Assembly (NCBI GenBank): GCA_016776525.1
Contig: JADHTD010000211.1
Coordinates: 1-5,084 of the forward strand
From: Rhodospirillales bacterium
GTDB lineage: Bacteria > Pseudomonadota > Alphaproteobacteria > Rhodospirillales > JADHTD01
Length of the DNA: 5,084 nucleotides
Direction of reading: 5' to 3'
Part shown: positions 1 to 5,077 of the stretch, in pieces
Layout: the number at the start of each line of letters is the position of its first letter
Numbering within the stretch: position 1 is the stretch's first letter
The notes under the pieces: generated by a model
Told to the model about the DNA's origin: nothing
Database searches by the model: none
What the model saw: only the letters and a program-made list of their open reading frames with translations
Position numbers and translations under genes: made by a program

Positions 1-1981
1 TCGCCTTCAGCACTTCCAGTTTACTGGTGATGACGAACAACAGGTTGTTGAAATCGTGGGCGATGCCGCCGGTCAGGTTGCCGATGGCTTCCATTTTCTG
101 AACCTGGAGCAAGGCTTCCTCGGCATGGACGCGGTCGGTTATATCGAGAAAGGTGACGACCGAGCCGGTGATCTCGCCGTTTCTTTTGATCGGATAGGAC
201 CAGTACTCGGCCGGGAACGAGGTCCCATCCCTGCGCCAAAGAACCTCGTCATCAACATGGATGCCGGATCCGTGGCGGATCGAATCATAAATACGGCATT
301 CTTCCGCCGGATAAACCGATCCATCCTTGCGCATATGATGCATCAGGGAATGCATATGCTTACCCAGCAACTGTTCTTCGTGGTCGTAACCCAAAAATCC
401 AAGGGTTGCTTTGTTGCAGAAGGTGCAGACGCCATTCAGGTCAATACCATAAATGGCCTCGGCGGTTGAAGACAGCAACAAACGGATGTCTTCCTCCCGT
501 TCCTTCAAATCCTGCTGGACCTGAATGAGATTGCTGACATCGATATTGATGCCGCCGATGTAGAGAGGCTTTCCGTCAATCCCCTTGACCGGGAATTTAA
601 TGTCCATCAGGTCATGTTCCTGGCCGTCACTAAACAGGGATTTTGTCATTTTGGTGACGGTTTCGTTGCTATTCAGGACTTCCCGGTCATGGTTTGTAAA
701 TTGTTCGGCCAGTTCGGCCGGGTGGATATCAAAACCGGTCAGTCCGACAATTTCATCCACACCAATGCCCCGCCATTCGGCAAAGGTCTTATTGACGATA
801 ACGAAGCGGCCTTTCAGGTCCTTCAGGTAGACGCCGTAAGGCGAATTATCGATAAAGGTGATAAAGCGGTTCTCGATTTCCTTCTTTGAATTCTCCGCTT
901 CCAGCCTGCCGCTAATGTCGCGGACGATGGCCTGCAGGTCACCGTCCTCCATCATCTTGGCGCTGACCTCGCCGTGAACGAAGGAGCCGTCCTTGCGTAC
1001 AAACTGGCGTTCCCGGAGTAACCGCCGTCCGTCGCGTAATTCTTCAAAATTCAGGGGTGTTTCGGCCTGGTCCTGGGGAGAGACGATTTCCCGAAAATTA
1101 ATGTTCTGTAGTTCCGTTTCCGTATATCCGAGCATGCTGCAAAGCGCCGAATTAACGTCCTGGATGTCACCCTCGAAGTCGTAGATGACGATACCGTCCG
1201 AGGCCTGTTCCATGAGGCCGCGGTATTTGCGTTCGCTGTCCCGCAGGGCCTGTTCCGCCTGTTCGCGTCCTTCCAGGTTGCGCCCGAGGGATACCAGGAA
1301 GGAATTGAGGGTGGTGATCAACTGGCCGAGTTCGTCTCGCTGATGGCCGTCGGGAATGGGCAGAAGATTCTTGTCAGGCCGTTCGGGGCGGACCTCTCCC
1401 AGTTCGTGGATCGTCGCCAAAAACGGTTTCGCCAAAGACAGATAAAAGAGAAAGGCCAGGATACCCGCCAGCAACAAATTGCGGACGATGCCGGAGACTA
1501 CTATCAGCGATGAGCGTTCGAAGAAACTGGCGGCGCTGAGATAACTGTCTATCCCGACAATCAAGGTTCCGACCCGAATTTTTTCATCCCGCACAAACAG
1601 GGGCACCTGATGAATGCGGTTTTTCTGAAAGGCTATAGCCGCCAGCCAATCCAGGTAGCCGGTGGTCAGGGGCCGTTCAATGTGGGCTAGGATATTGCCG
1701 AAATCGTCTTTGATGATGACCTTATTGAGAAAGTCGGTGCCAAACAGGCCCCTGGCGACTTTCCGGGCCAGCTTGGCGTTTACCTCAAAGGCGGCTTCGG
1801 CCGCCGAATCCTTGACCGTCTCCAGGGAATGTAAAACGCTTTGATCTATCCGCTCATTTTCACGGATCACATCGGCGGCGATCTGAAAAAGGCTGAGAGC
1901 GAGGCCGAGCCCGAAGGCGACGAGGACGGCGGTCCTCGCCTGCTTGAAGAATAGCCGGTCCCGTAGACGTATCGGGGTCAT
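1..1981 (-). CDS. Membrane-bound three-PAS sensor histidine kinase, partial (C-terminus beyond left edge)
   Basis: This is the N-terminal 660 residues of a sensor histidine kinase, read continuously from an ATG at 1981 to the window edge with no stop or frameshift. Residues about 17-35 and 158-182 are hydrophobic membrane segments. They flank a roughly 120-residue extracytoplasmic region that looks Cache-like, with weak support. A HAMP-like linker (about 183-235, DELGQL near 216-221) follows. Three PAS domains lie near 250-355, 372-485 and 496-617; the first ends in IVRDIS and the third in VVTFLDITDR. The third has the known PAS subtype pattern HMHSLMHH, RKDGSVYPAEEC and DEVLWRRDGTSFPAEY. A short linker leads to the HisKA dimerisation helix, GGIAHDFNNLL, with phospho-acceptor His642. 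The ATPase domain, and possibly a receiver domain as in many hybrid kinases of this class, should lie to the left. No ATG, GTG or TTG occurs in frame between the upstream stop (about 2090) and 1981, which fixes the start. The Shine-Dalgarno is poor (AGGAAC, about 18 nt away). GC is lower than in the neighbouring kinase. Confidence 0.93.
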   Translation of the reverse strand, partial: MTPIRLRDRLFFKQARTAVLVAFGLGLALSLFQIAADVIRENERIDQSVLHSLETVKDSAAEAAFEVNAKLARKVARGLFGTDFLNKVIIKDDFGNILAHIERPLTTGYLDWLAAIAFQKNRIHQVPLFVRDEKIRVGTLIVGIDSYLSAASFFERSSLIVVSGIVRNLLLAGILAFLFYLSLAKPFLATIHELGEVRPERPDKNLLPIPDGHQRDELGQLITTLNSFLVSLGRNLEGREQAEQALRDSERKYRGLMEQASDGIVIYDFEGDIQDVNSALCSMLGYTETELQNINFREIVSPQDQAETPLNFEELRDGRRLLRERQFVRKDGSFVHGEVSAKMMEDGDLQAIVRDISGRLEAENSKKEIENRFITFIDNSPYGVYLKDLKGRFVIVNKTFAEWRGIGVDEIVGLTGFDIHPAELAEQFTNHDREVLNSNETVTKMTKSLFSDGQEHDLMDIKFPVKGIDGKPLYIGGINIDVSNLIQVQQDLKEREEDIRLLLSSTAEAIYGIDLNGVCTFCNKATLGFLGYDHEEQLLGKHMHSLMHHMRKDGSVYPAEECRIYDSIRHGSGIHVDDEVLWRRDGTSFPAEYWSYPIKRNGEITGSVVTFLDITDRVHAEEALLQVQKMEAIGNLTGGIAHDFNNLLFVITSKLEVLKA

Positions 1982-2007
1982 GCGGTCAGGCCTGTTTCCC
2001 GTTCCTG

Positions 2008-2026
2008 AAAAGCCCTCTAGAGGCTT
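2008..2026 (-). terminator. Possible weak intrinsic terminator or leader hairpin
   Basis: Read on the minus strand, AAGCC and GGCTT can pair across a TCTAGAG loop, and the sequence then runs into TTTT. This is the best terminator-like structure downstream of the EnvZ-like kinase, about 125 nt past its stop. The stem is only five pairs and the T tract only four. It also sits just 27 nt before the PAS kinase start codon, so it could equally be a leader or attenuator hairpin, or chance. Confidence 0.27.
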
Positions 2027-2097
2027 GTTATTAGTAGCACAATCGCCCGGCGTTCGGGAAGATATCCTTATGTATAGGGGATCAATGGCCTACCCAC

Positions 2098-2115
2098 AGC
2101 GGCTTTGCCACCGCT
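2098..2115. repeat. Short inverted repeat AGCGG/CCGCT
   Basis: On the minus strand AGCGG and CCGCT flank an 8-nt loop about 36 nt after the stop of the EnvZ-like kinase. No T run follows on either strand, so it is not a canonical intrinsic terminator. It could stabilise the 3' end of the operon mRNA or be part of a Rho-dependent end. Five-base stems are common by chance in GC-rich DNA. Confidence 0.25.
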
Positions 2116-2150
2116 CGGCCGGGGAGCAATCAATTTAGCCGGATAAAAGG

Positions 2151-3593
2151 TTAAGCGGAAACCGGCAAAGTGACGCGAACCCGTAGCCCTCCTTCGGGGC
2201 GGTTTTCCAGGCTGGCTTCGCCGCCGTGGGCCCGGGCAATGGAGCGCACCACGGCGAGGCCCAGTCCGACGCCGCCAGTTTCGCGGCTGCGCGACCCTTC
2301 GATCCGGGTGAACGGTGAAAAAACTTTTTCCTGTAGATGCTCGGCAATGCCCGGCCCGTCGTCGTCGACGGTAACGGTCAATGCCTCCGCTTCGGCATTG
2401 AGGGTAACGGCGGCCCGGCTGCCGTATTTAACGGCATTGTCGATGAGGTTGCCGAACAGGCGGCGCAGGCCGACCGGGCGGCCGTTGAAGGCCTGCCGGT
2501 CCGGTCCCTGATAGGAAGCTTCCTTGCCGGCGTCGGTTGCGTCGTCACACAATCCCTGCAACAGCACCGCTAAATCGACCGGCTGGCGGGCCTCGCTGGC
2601 CGCGTCGTCGCGGGCGAAAGCCAGGGTGGCGGCGATCATTTCCTCCATCTGTTCCAGGTCGGCCAGCATCTTGTTGCGTTGTTCCTCATCCTCGACGAAT
2701 TCGGCGCGCAGCCTAAGCCGCGTTATCGGCGTCCTGAGATCGTGGGAGATGGCCGCCAGCATCTGCGTGCGGTCATTGATAAACCTGCGGATGCGGCGCT
2801 GCATCTGGTTAAAGGAAGCGGCGGCACGGCGCACCTCGCGGGGGCCGTGTTCGTCCATCGGCGGCGCGTTGACGTCCAGGCCCAGTTGTTCGGCGGCCCG
2901 CGTAAACTTGCCCAAGGGCCGGGCCGAGCGGCGCACCGCCCAAACGGTCAGCAGCAGGATAATAACGGTGAGGAAAAAGAAGCCGCCGATGAAGGGCGGG
3001 CCGCCGAAAGGCCGGTGGCGGGGCTGCGGCGCCGCCACGTTGAGCCAGGAGCCGTCCTGCAACGGCAGGGAAACGAGGATCACGTCAACATCGTCCCAAT
3101 GGCGTTTGAAGCGGCGGTAACGGTCGTCGTCGTCGTCATCGTCGTCATCGTCGCCGCGCATCATGCGGCCCATGCGGCCCATGCCCCTGCCGCCGTCCCG
3201 GCCGCCGAAACCTTCCCAATCGTCGGTAAAGTCGATAAGGGTGCGTTCGGCTGCCGCCGGACCCACATAGACGCCCAGTGCCGTGCGGAACAGGCGCGCC
3301 TGCCAACCGTGGGAATGCTCGTCATCGTCCAGGGTGCTGAAAGGCGACCAGTTGACGCGGAAGCCGGGTCCCCGGAAGCTGCGCATCAGTTGGCGCCGGT
3401 CCTCTTCCGGCGTCTGTTCAACCTGTTCGGCGATGGCGGCGATGCGTTCCGCCAGGCGTCCGTACCCGGCCTGCGCCACCGCCGTGCGCCGTTCGTCGGA
3501 AAACAGGAAAAAGCCGATGGCGTTGGACACCAGCAGCGCCACCAGCAAAACCACCAGCACCCGCCCGATCAGCGATTGCGGCCATAGCCTCAT
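2151..3593 (-). CDS. EnvZ-like sensor histidine kinase with acidic periplasmic loop
   Basis: This 480-residue inner-membrane kinase should sense a periplasmic signal and phosphorylate (and dephosphorylate) the regulator encoded just upstream. Residues about 10-31 form the first membrane helix and 202-221 the second. The roughly 170-residue loop between them is periplasmic. It contains a Gly/Met/Arg segment (135-147) followed by ten aspartates (148-157). HAMP covers about 220-272. HisKA has AISHDLRTP with phospho-acceptor His284 and the HDLRT phosphatase-type motif. The ATPase domain shows the N box (NLIDNAVKYG, 382-391), G1 (DDDGPGI, 410-416), F box (FSPF, 425-428) and G2 (GVGLGL, 441-446), so all catalytic boxes are intact. 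Length is slightly above E. coli EnvZ (450), mostly because of the sensor loop. The ATG overlaps the regulator's TGA as ATGA, implying translational coupling. The core fits the EnvZ family well. The ligand is unknown; the acidic tract suggests divalent cations or cationic peptides, by analogy with PhoQ. Confidence 0.95.
   Translation of the reverse strand: MRLWPQSLIGRVLVVLLVALLVSNAIGFFLFSDERRTAVAQAGYGRLAERIAAIAEQVEQTPEEDRRQLMRSFRGPGFRVNWSPFSTLDDDEHSHGWQARLFRTALGVYVGPAAAERTLIDFTDDWEGFGGRDGGRGMGRMGRMMRGDDDDDDDDDDRYRRFKRHWDDVDVILVSLPLQDGSWLNVAAPQPRHRPFGGPPFIGGFFFLTVIILLLTVWAVRRSARPLGKFTRAAEQLGLDVNAPPMDEHGPREVRRAAASFNQMQRRIRRFINDRTQMLAAISHDLRTPITRLRLRAEFVEDEEQRNKMLADLEQMEEMIAATLAFARDDAASEARQPVDLAVLLQGLCDDATDAGKEASYQGPDRQAFNGRPVGLRRLFGNLIDNAVKYGSRAAVTLNAEAEALTVTVDDDGPGIAEHLQEKVFSPFTRIEGSRSRETGGVGLGLAVVRSIARAHGGEASLENRPEGGLRVRVTLPVSA
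3123..3152 (-). repeat. Ten-codon Asp tract (GAC/GAT microsatellite) in the sensor loop
   Basis: Ten consecutive Asp codons, mainly GAC with two GAT interruptions, encode residues 148-157 of the EnvZ-like kinase. The trinucleotide repeat could change length by strand slippage in steps of three bases without breaking the frame. In the protein it gives a dense negative cluster in the periplasm, directly after a GMGRMGRMMRG segment. Confidence 0.9.
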
Positions 3594-4324
3594 GGGGCGT
3601 CTTCCCGTTTCTGGCGGACGGCCGGGGTAAACATGTAGCCGCCGCTGCGGATGGTCTTGATGAAGGCGGGGCTTTTGGGGTCGGCCTCGATCTTCTTGCG
3701 CAGGCGGCTGACCTGCACGTCGATGCTGCGGTCGAAGGGCTGGGCATCACGGCCCCGTGCCAGGTCCAGCAACTGATCGCGGCTCAGCACGCGGCCCGGA
3801 TGGGTCACGAAGACAGCCAGCAGTTCGTATTCACCGCCCGACAGCGGCACCAGGGTGCCGTCCGGGTCATGCAGTTCCCGCTTGTCCAGGCTCAGCGACC
3901 AGCCCTCGAAATCCAGCACCTCGAAGTCTTCTCCCAGGGGTTTGACCCCGGCCGTCTCGGCGCGGCGCAGCACGGCCTTGATGCGGGCCAGCAATTCGCG
4001 GGGATTGAAGGGTTTGGCCAGGTAATCGTCGGCCCCCATCTCCAGGCCGATGATGCGGTCAGTTTCCTCGCCCATGGCGGTCAGCATGATCACCGGCAAC
4101 TCGGAGCCGGCCCGCAGGTTGCGGCACAGAGTCAGGCCGTCGTCGCCGGGCAGCATCAGGTCGAGCACGATAAGGTCGATGCGGCTGGTTTCCAGCACCT
4201 TCTGCATCTCACGGCCGTCGGCGGCAGTGGTCACCCGCAGGGCATGCTTGACCAGGAAGCGGCTCAGCAGGTCGCGGATTTCCCGGTCATCGTCGACGAT
4301 CAGTATGTGCGGCGCGGTGTTCAT
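3590..4324 (-). CDS. OmpR-family two-component response regulator
   Basis: This is a 244-residue cytoplasmic transcription factor, the cognate partner of the kinase that follows it with a 4-bp overlap. The receiver domain (about 5-120) has the acidic pair Asp11/Asp12 in LIVDDD, phospho-acceptor Asp55 in LIVLDLMLPGDDG, Thr82 in MLTA and Lys104 in LAKPFNPRE. The winged-helix DNA-binding domain (about 135-236) shows LSGGEYELLAVFVTHPGRVLSRDQLL, the recognition-helix pattern RSIDVQVSRLRKKIE and the wing hairpin IKTIRSGGYMF. Length matches E. coli OmpR (239). I chose the ATG at 4324 because MNTAPHILIVDDD begins just before the first receiver strand, as in the family. The open frame continues upstream to 4618, but that part is antisense to another gene and resembles no receiver. 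No Shine-Dalgarno precedes 4324; instead a TATAGT box lies 6 nt upstream, suggesting a leaderless transcript. Clustered GTTAC repeats upstream suggest autoregulation. Confidence 0.96.
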   Translation of the reverse strand: MNTAPHILIVDDDREIRDLLSRFLVKHALRVTTAADGREMQKVLETSRIDLIVLDLMLPGDDGLTLCRNLRAGSELPVIMLTAMGEETDRIIGLEMGADDYLAKPFNPRELLARIKAVLRRAETAGVKPLGEDFEVLDFEGWSLSLDKRELHDPDGTLVPLSGGEYELLAVFVTHPGRVLSRDQLLDLARGRDAQPFDRSIDVQVSRLRKKIEADPKSPAFIKTIRSGGYMFTPAVRQKREDAP

Positions 4325-4330
4325 GCAGGG

Positions 4331-4336
4331 ACTATA
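4331..4336 (-). promoter_or_regulatory. Candidate -10 box (TATAGT) of the regulator/kinase operon
   Basis: On the minus strand TATAGT ends 6 nt before the regulator's ATG. With usual sigma-70 geometry transcription would start at or within a base or two of the A of ATG. No good -35 is seen at 17 bp (GTCCGC), so an activator would be needed. The palindromic candidate operator begins about 9 bp upstream of that -35 position, which suits an activated promoter. The assignment rests on one hexamer. Confidence 0.42.
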
Positions 4337-4367
4337 GCGCGCAAACCCCGGTCGCGGACAGTTTCTT

Positions 4368-4384
4368 GGTAACAGACTGTTACC
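4368..4384. promoter_or_regulatory. Perfect 17-bp palindromic candidate operator
   Basis: GGTAACAG and CTGTTACC form a perfect inverted repeat around a single central A. It lies in the divergent control region, at about -44 to -60 relative to the inferred start of the regulator operon. It contains two of the five GTTAC pentamers of this region, on opposite strands. The likely ligand is the regulator encoded next door. OmpR-family proteins more often bind direct repeats, so another dimeric regulator is possible. Confidence 0.6.
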
Positions 4385-4396
4385 CCGTGCCGCCCT

Positions 4397-4414
4397 GTTA
4401 CAAACGGTTACAAA
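4397..4414 (+). promoter_or_regulatory. Direct-repeat candidate OmpR-family box (GTTACAAA twice, 10-bp period)
   Basis: GTTACAAA occurs at 4397-4404 and again at 4407-4414, giving head-to-tail copies one DNA turn apart. OmpR-family regulators typically bind as tandem dimers to direct repeats with a 10-11 bp period, so this is a strong candidate site for the neighbouring regulator. A single further GTTACA lies at 4440-4445, 33 bp (about three turns) downstream towards the exported-protein gene. Confidence 0.6.
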
Positions 4415-4439
4415 ATATCGGTTTGGCGGACACACGGGG

Positions 4440-4460
4440 GTTACAGACGGGGCCTTTAAT
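4440..4460 (+). promoter_or_regulatory. Possible promoter element of the exported-protein gene
   Basis: GTTACA at 4440-4445 is followed 9 bp later by TTTAAT (4455-4460), which could be an activator-dependent -10 box with no recognisable -35. Transcription would begin near 4467 and give a leader of about 54 nt. TTTAAT also sits between two GGCC tetramers, so the box could be coincidental. This is a tentative placement. Confidence 0.25.
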
Positions 4461-4507
4461 GGCCTCAGTTGAATTCGGCGTATTGAGACGCCCCTAACCT
4501 CAAATAC

Positions 4508-4511
4508 GGAG
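4508..4511 (+). promoter_or_regulatory. Ribosome binding site of the exported-protein gene
   Basis: GGAG lies 9 nt before the ATG at 4521, a standard Shine-Dalgarno match and spacing. It supports this start and contrasts with the regulator on the other side of the control region, which lacks one. Confidence 0.75.
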
Positions 4512-4520
4512 ACCAAAACC

Positions 4521-4985
4521 ATGAAACGCAAAACAGTACTGCTCAGCACCGCCGCCGCCGTTGTCGCGCTTGGCACGGCATTGGCTTTCACCGCCCCCGG
4601 CCATGCCTTCGGCCCCAAGGGCCAGGGTTATGGCAACGGCCCGATGATGGGTAGCGGACCGGGTAACGGCCCCTGCACGCGCGCCGGCAAGGCCGGTTAC
4701 GGCCAGGGCTACGGCATGCGCGGCCACGGCAAACGCGGCATGGGACAAGGCCGCGGCCAGGGCTTTAACGCGCCCCAACTGGATAAGGAACTGACCGCCG
4801 ACGCCGTCAAGGAATTCATCGAAGGCCGCCTGGCCTGGCGCGGCAACGACCGCCTCAAGGTCGGCAAGGTCACGGAAGCCGACGACAACAAAATCATCGC
4901 CGAGATCGTCACCGTCGATGACTCGCTGGTCTGGAAGGTCGAAGTCGACCGCAAAACCGGACAGCACCGCCGGGTGACTAAATAA
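4521..4985 (+). CDS. Small exported Gly/Met-rich protein with PepSY-like C-terminal domain
   Basis: This predicted 154-residue protein starts with a clear Sec signal peptide: a basic MKRK, a hydrophobic core (about 5-24), and probable cleavage after Ala29 (PGHA/FG). The mature protein of about 125 residues should be periplasmic or secreted. Residues 30-82 are low complexity, rich in Gly with Met, Tyr, His, Arg and Lys (for example GYGMRGHGKRGMGQGRGQG), and contain the single mature Cys52. Residues about 86-154 look folded: a helix (ADAVKEFIEGRL), then strands ending in VWKVEVDRKTG, the pattern that closes PepSY-type domains. It has no LTXXQ motif, so it is not a Spy/CpxP protein by sequence. 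PepSY-like proteins often sit next to two-component systems as targets or modulators. Here the gene diverges from such a pair across an operator-like region, which suggests control by it. A role in metal or envelope stress is inference; the exact family is not certain. Confidence 0.87.
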   Translation: MKRKTVLLSTAAAVVALGTALAFTAPGHAFGPKGQGYGNGPMMGSGPGNGPCTRAGKAGYGQGYGMRGHGKRGMGQGRGQGFNAPQLDKELTADAVKEFIEGRLAWRGNDRLKVGKVTEADDNKIIAEIVTVDDSLVWKVEVDRKTGQHRRVTK

Positions 4986-5004
4986 GCGCTGTTGACCCAT
5001 ACCC

Positions 5005-5063
5005 GAAGGTTCCCCTGCGTCCCAGCTCCCCAACGGGAACAGCCTCCCCAACGGGGAACCTTC
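5005..5063. repeat. 11-bp inverted repeat enclosing two near-tandem repeats
   Basis: GAAGGTTCCCC (5005-5015) is perfectly complementary to GGGGAACCTTC (5053-5063). Between and into the right arm lie two adjacent copies of a roughly 17-19 bp unit, CAGC(C)TCCCCAACGGG(G)AA, at 5023-5039 and 5040-5058. Each copy has its own small CCC(C)AACGGG(G) hairpin. The structure begins 19 nt after the stop of the exported-protein gene and could act as its transcription end or protect its mRNA, but no T tract follows. It may also be a dispersed intergenic repeat element. Confidence 0.7.
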
Positions 5064-5064
5064 A

Positions 5065-5077
5065 GCGGCCGGGCCGC
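5065..5077. repeat. GC-rich 13-bp palindrome GCGGCC-G-GGCCGC
   Basis: A perfect inverted repeat around a single G lies directly after the longer inverted repeat and close to the right edge. As RNA the loop would have to open to at least three bases, leaving five GC pairs. No T run is visible before the window ends. It may extend the same intergenic repeat block or be chance in GC-rich sequence. Confidence 0.45.

Larger units (their letters stand above)
1982..2150. other. Intergenic spacer between the EnvZ-like kinase and the PAS kinase
   Basis: This 169-bp spacer lies between two minus-strand genes and shows no convincing coding frame. It contains two small inverted repeats (2008-2026 and 2098-2115) and a more AT-rich stretch at about 2025-2075, which is the only plausible place for a promoter of the PAS kinase. 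I found no convincing -35/-10 pair with normal spacing. The gap and the change in base composition suggest that the PAS kinase is not simply the third gene of the regulator/kinase operon, but read-through cannot be excluded. Confidence 0.6.

Noticed and set aside
56..1184. Several plus-strand frames within the PAS kinase (56-469, 585-830, 614-889, 993-1184)
   Set aside because: All are shadows of the continuous minus-strand PAS-kinase frame and show no independent start signal or domain.
2030..2090. Possible sigma-70 promoter for the PAS kinase around TATACA and TTGATC on the minus strand
   Set aside because: The two hexamers are only about 4 bp apart, and no other -35/-10 pair with 16-18 bp spacing was found. 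AT-richness alone is not enough to call a promoter.
3123..3152. GTC/ATC repeat as a possible CRISPR or non-coding microsatellite
   Set aside because: It is an in-frame Asp codon run in the middle of a kinase sensor loop, with no spacers and no repeat unit longer than three bases.
2679..3587. Long plus-strand open frame (about 302 codons) opposite the EnvZ-like kinase, and another at 2524-3120
   Set aside because: Both lie antisense to a kinase with every catalytic motif intact. Long antisense frames are expected in GC-rich genes, and their translations show no recognisable domain.
4325..4618. Upstream extension of the regulator frame by 98 codons
   Set aside because: The extension runs antisense over the start of the exported-protein gene and through the control region. 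The receiver domain begins right after the ATG at 4324, as in other family members.
4521..4985. Exported protein as a Spy/CpxP family member
   Set aside because: Size, export and neighbourhood would fit, but no LTXXQ repeats are present. The C-terminal strand pattern ending in VDRKTG is closer to PepSY-type domains.
4500..5051. 183-codon minus-strand frame covering the exported-protein gene
   Set aside because: It is antisense to a gene with a good Shine-Dalgarno, a clear signal peptide and a folded C-terminal domain. The frame has a low-complexity Ala/Val-rich translation and no motif.
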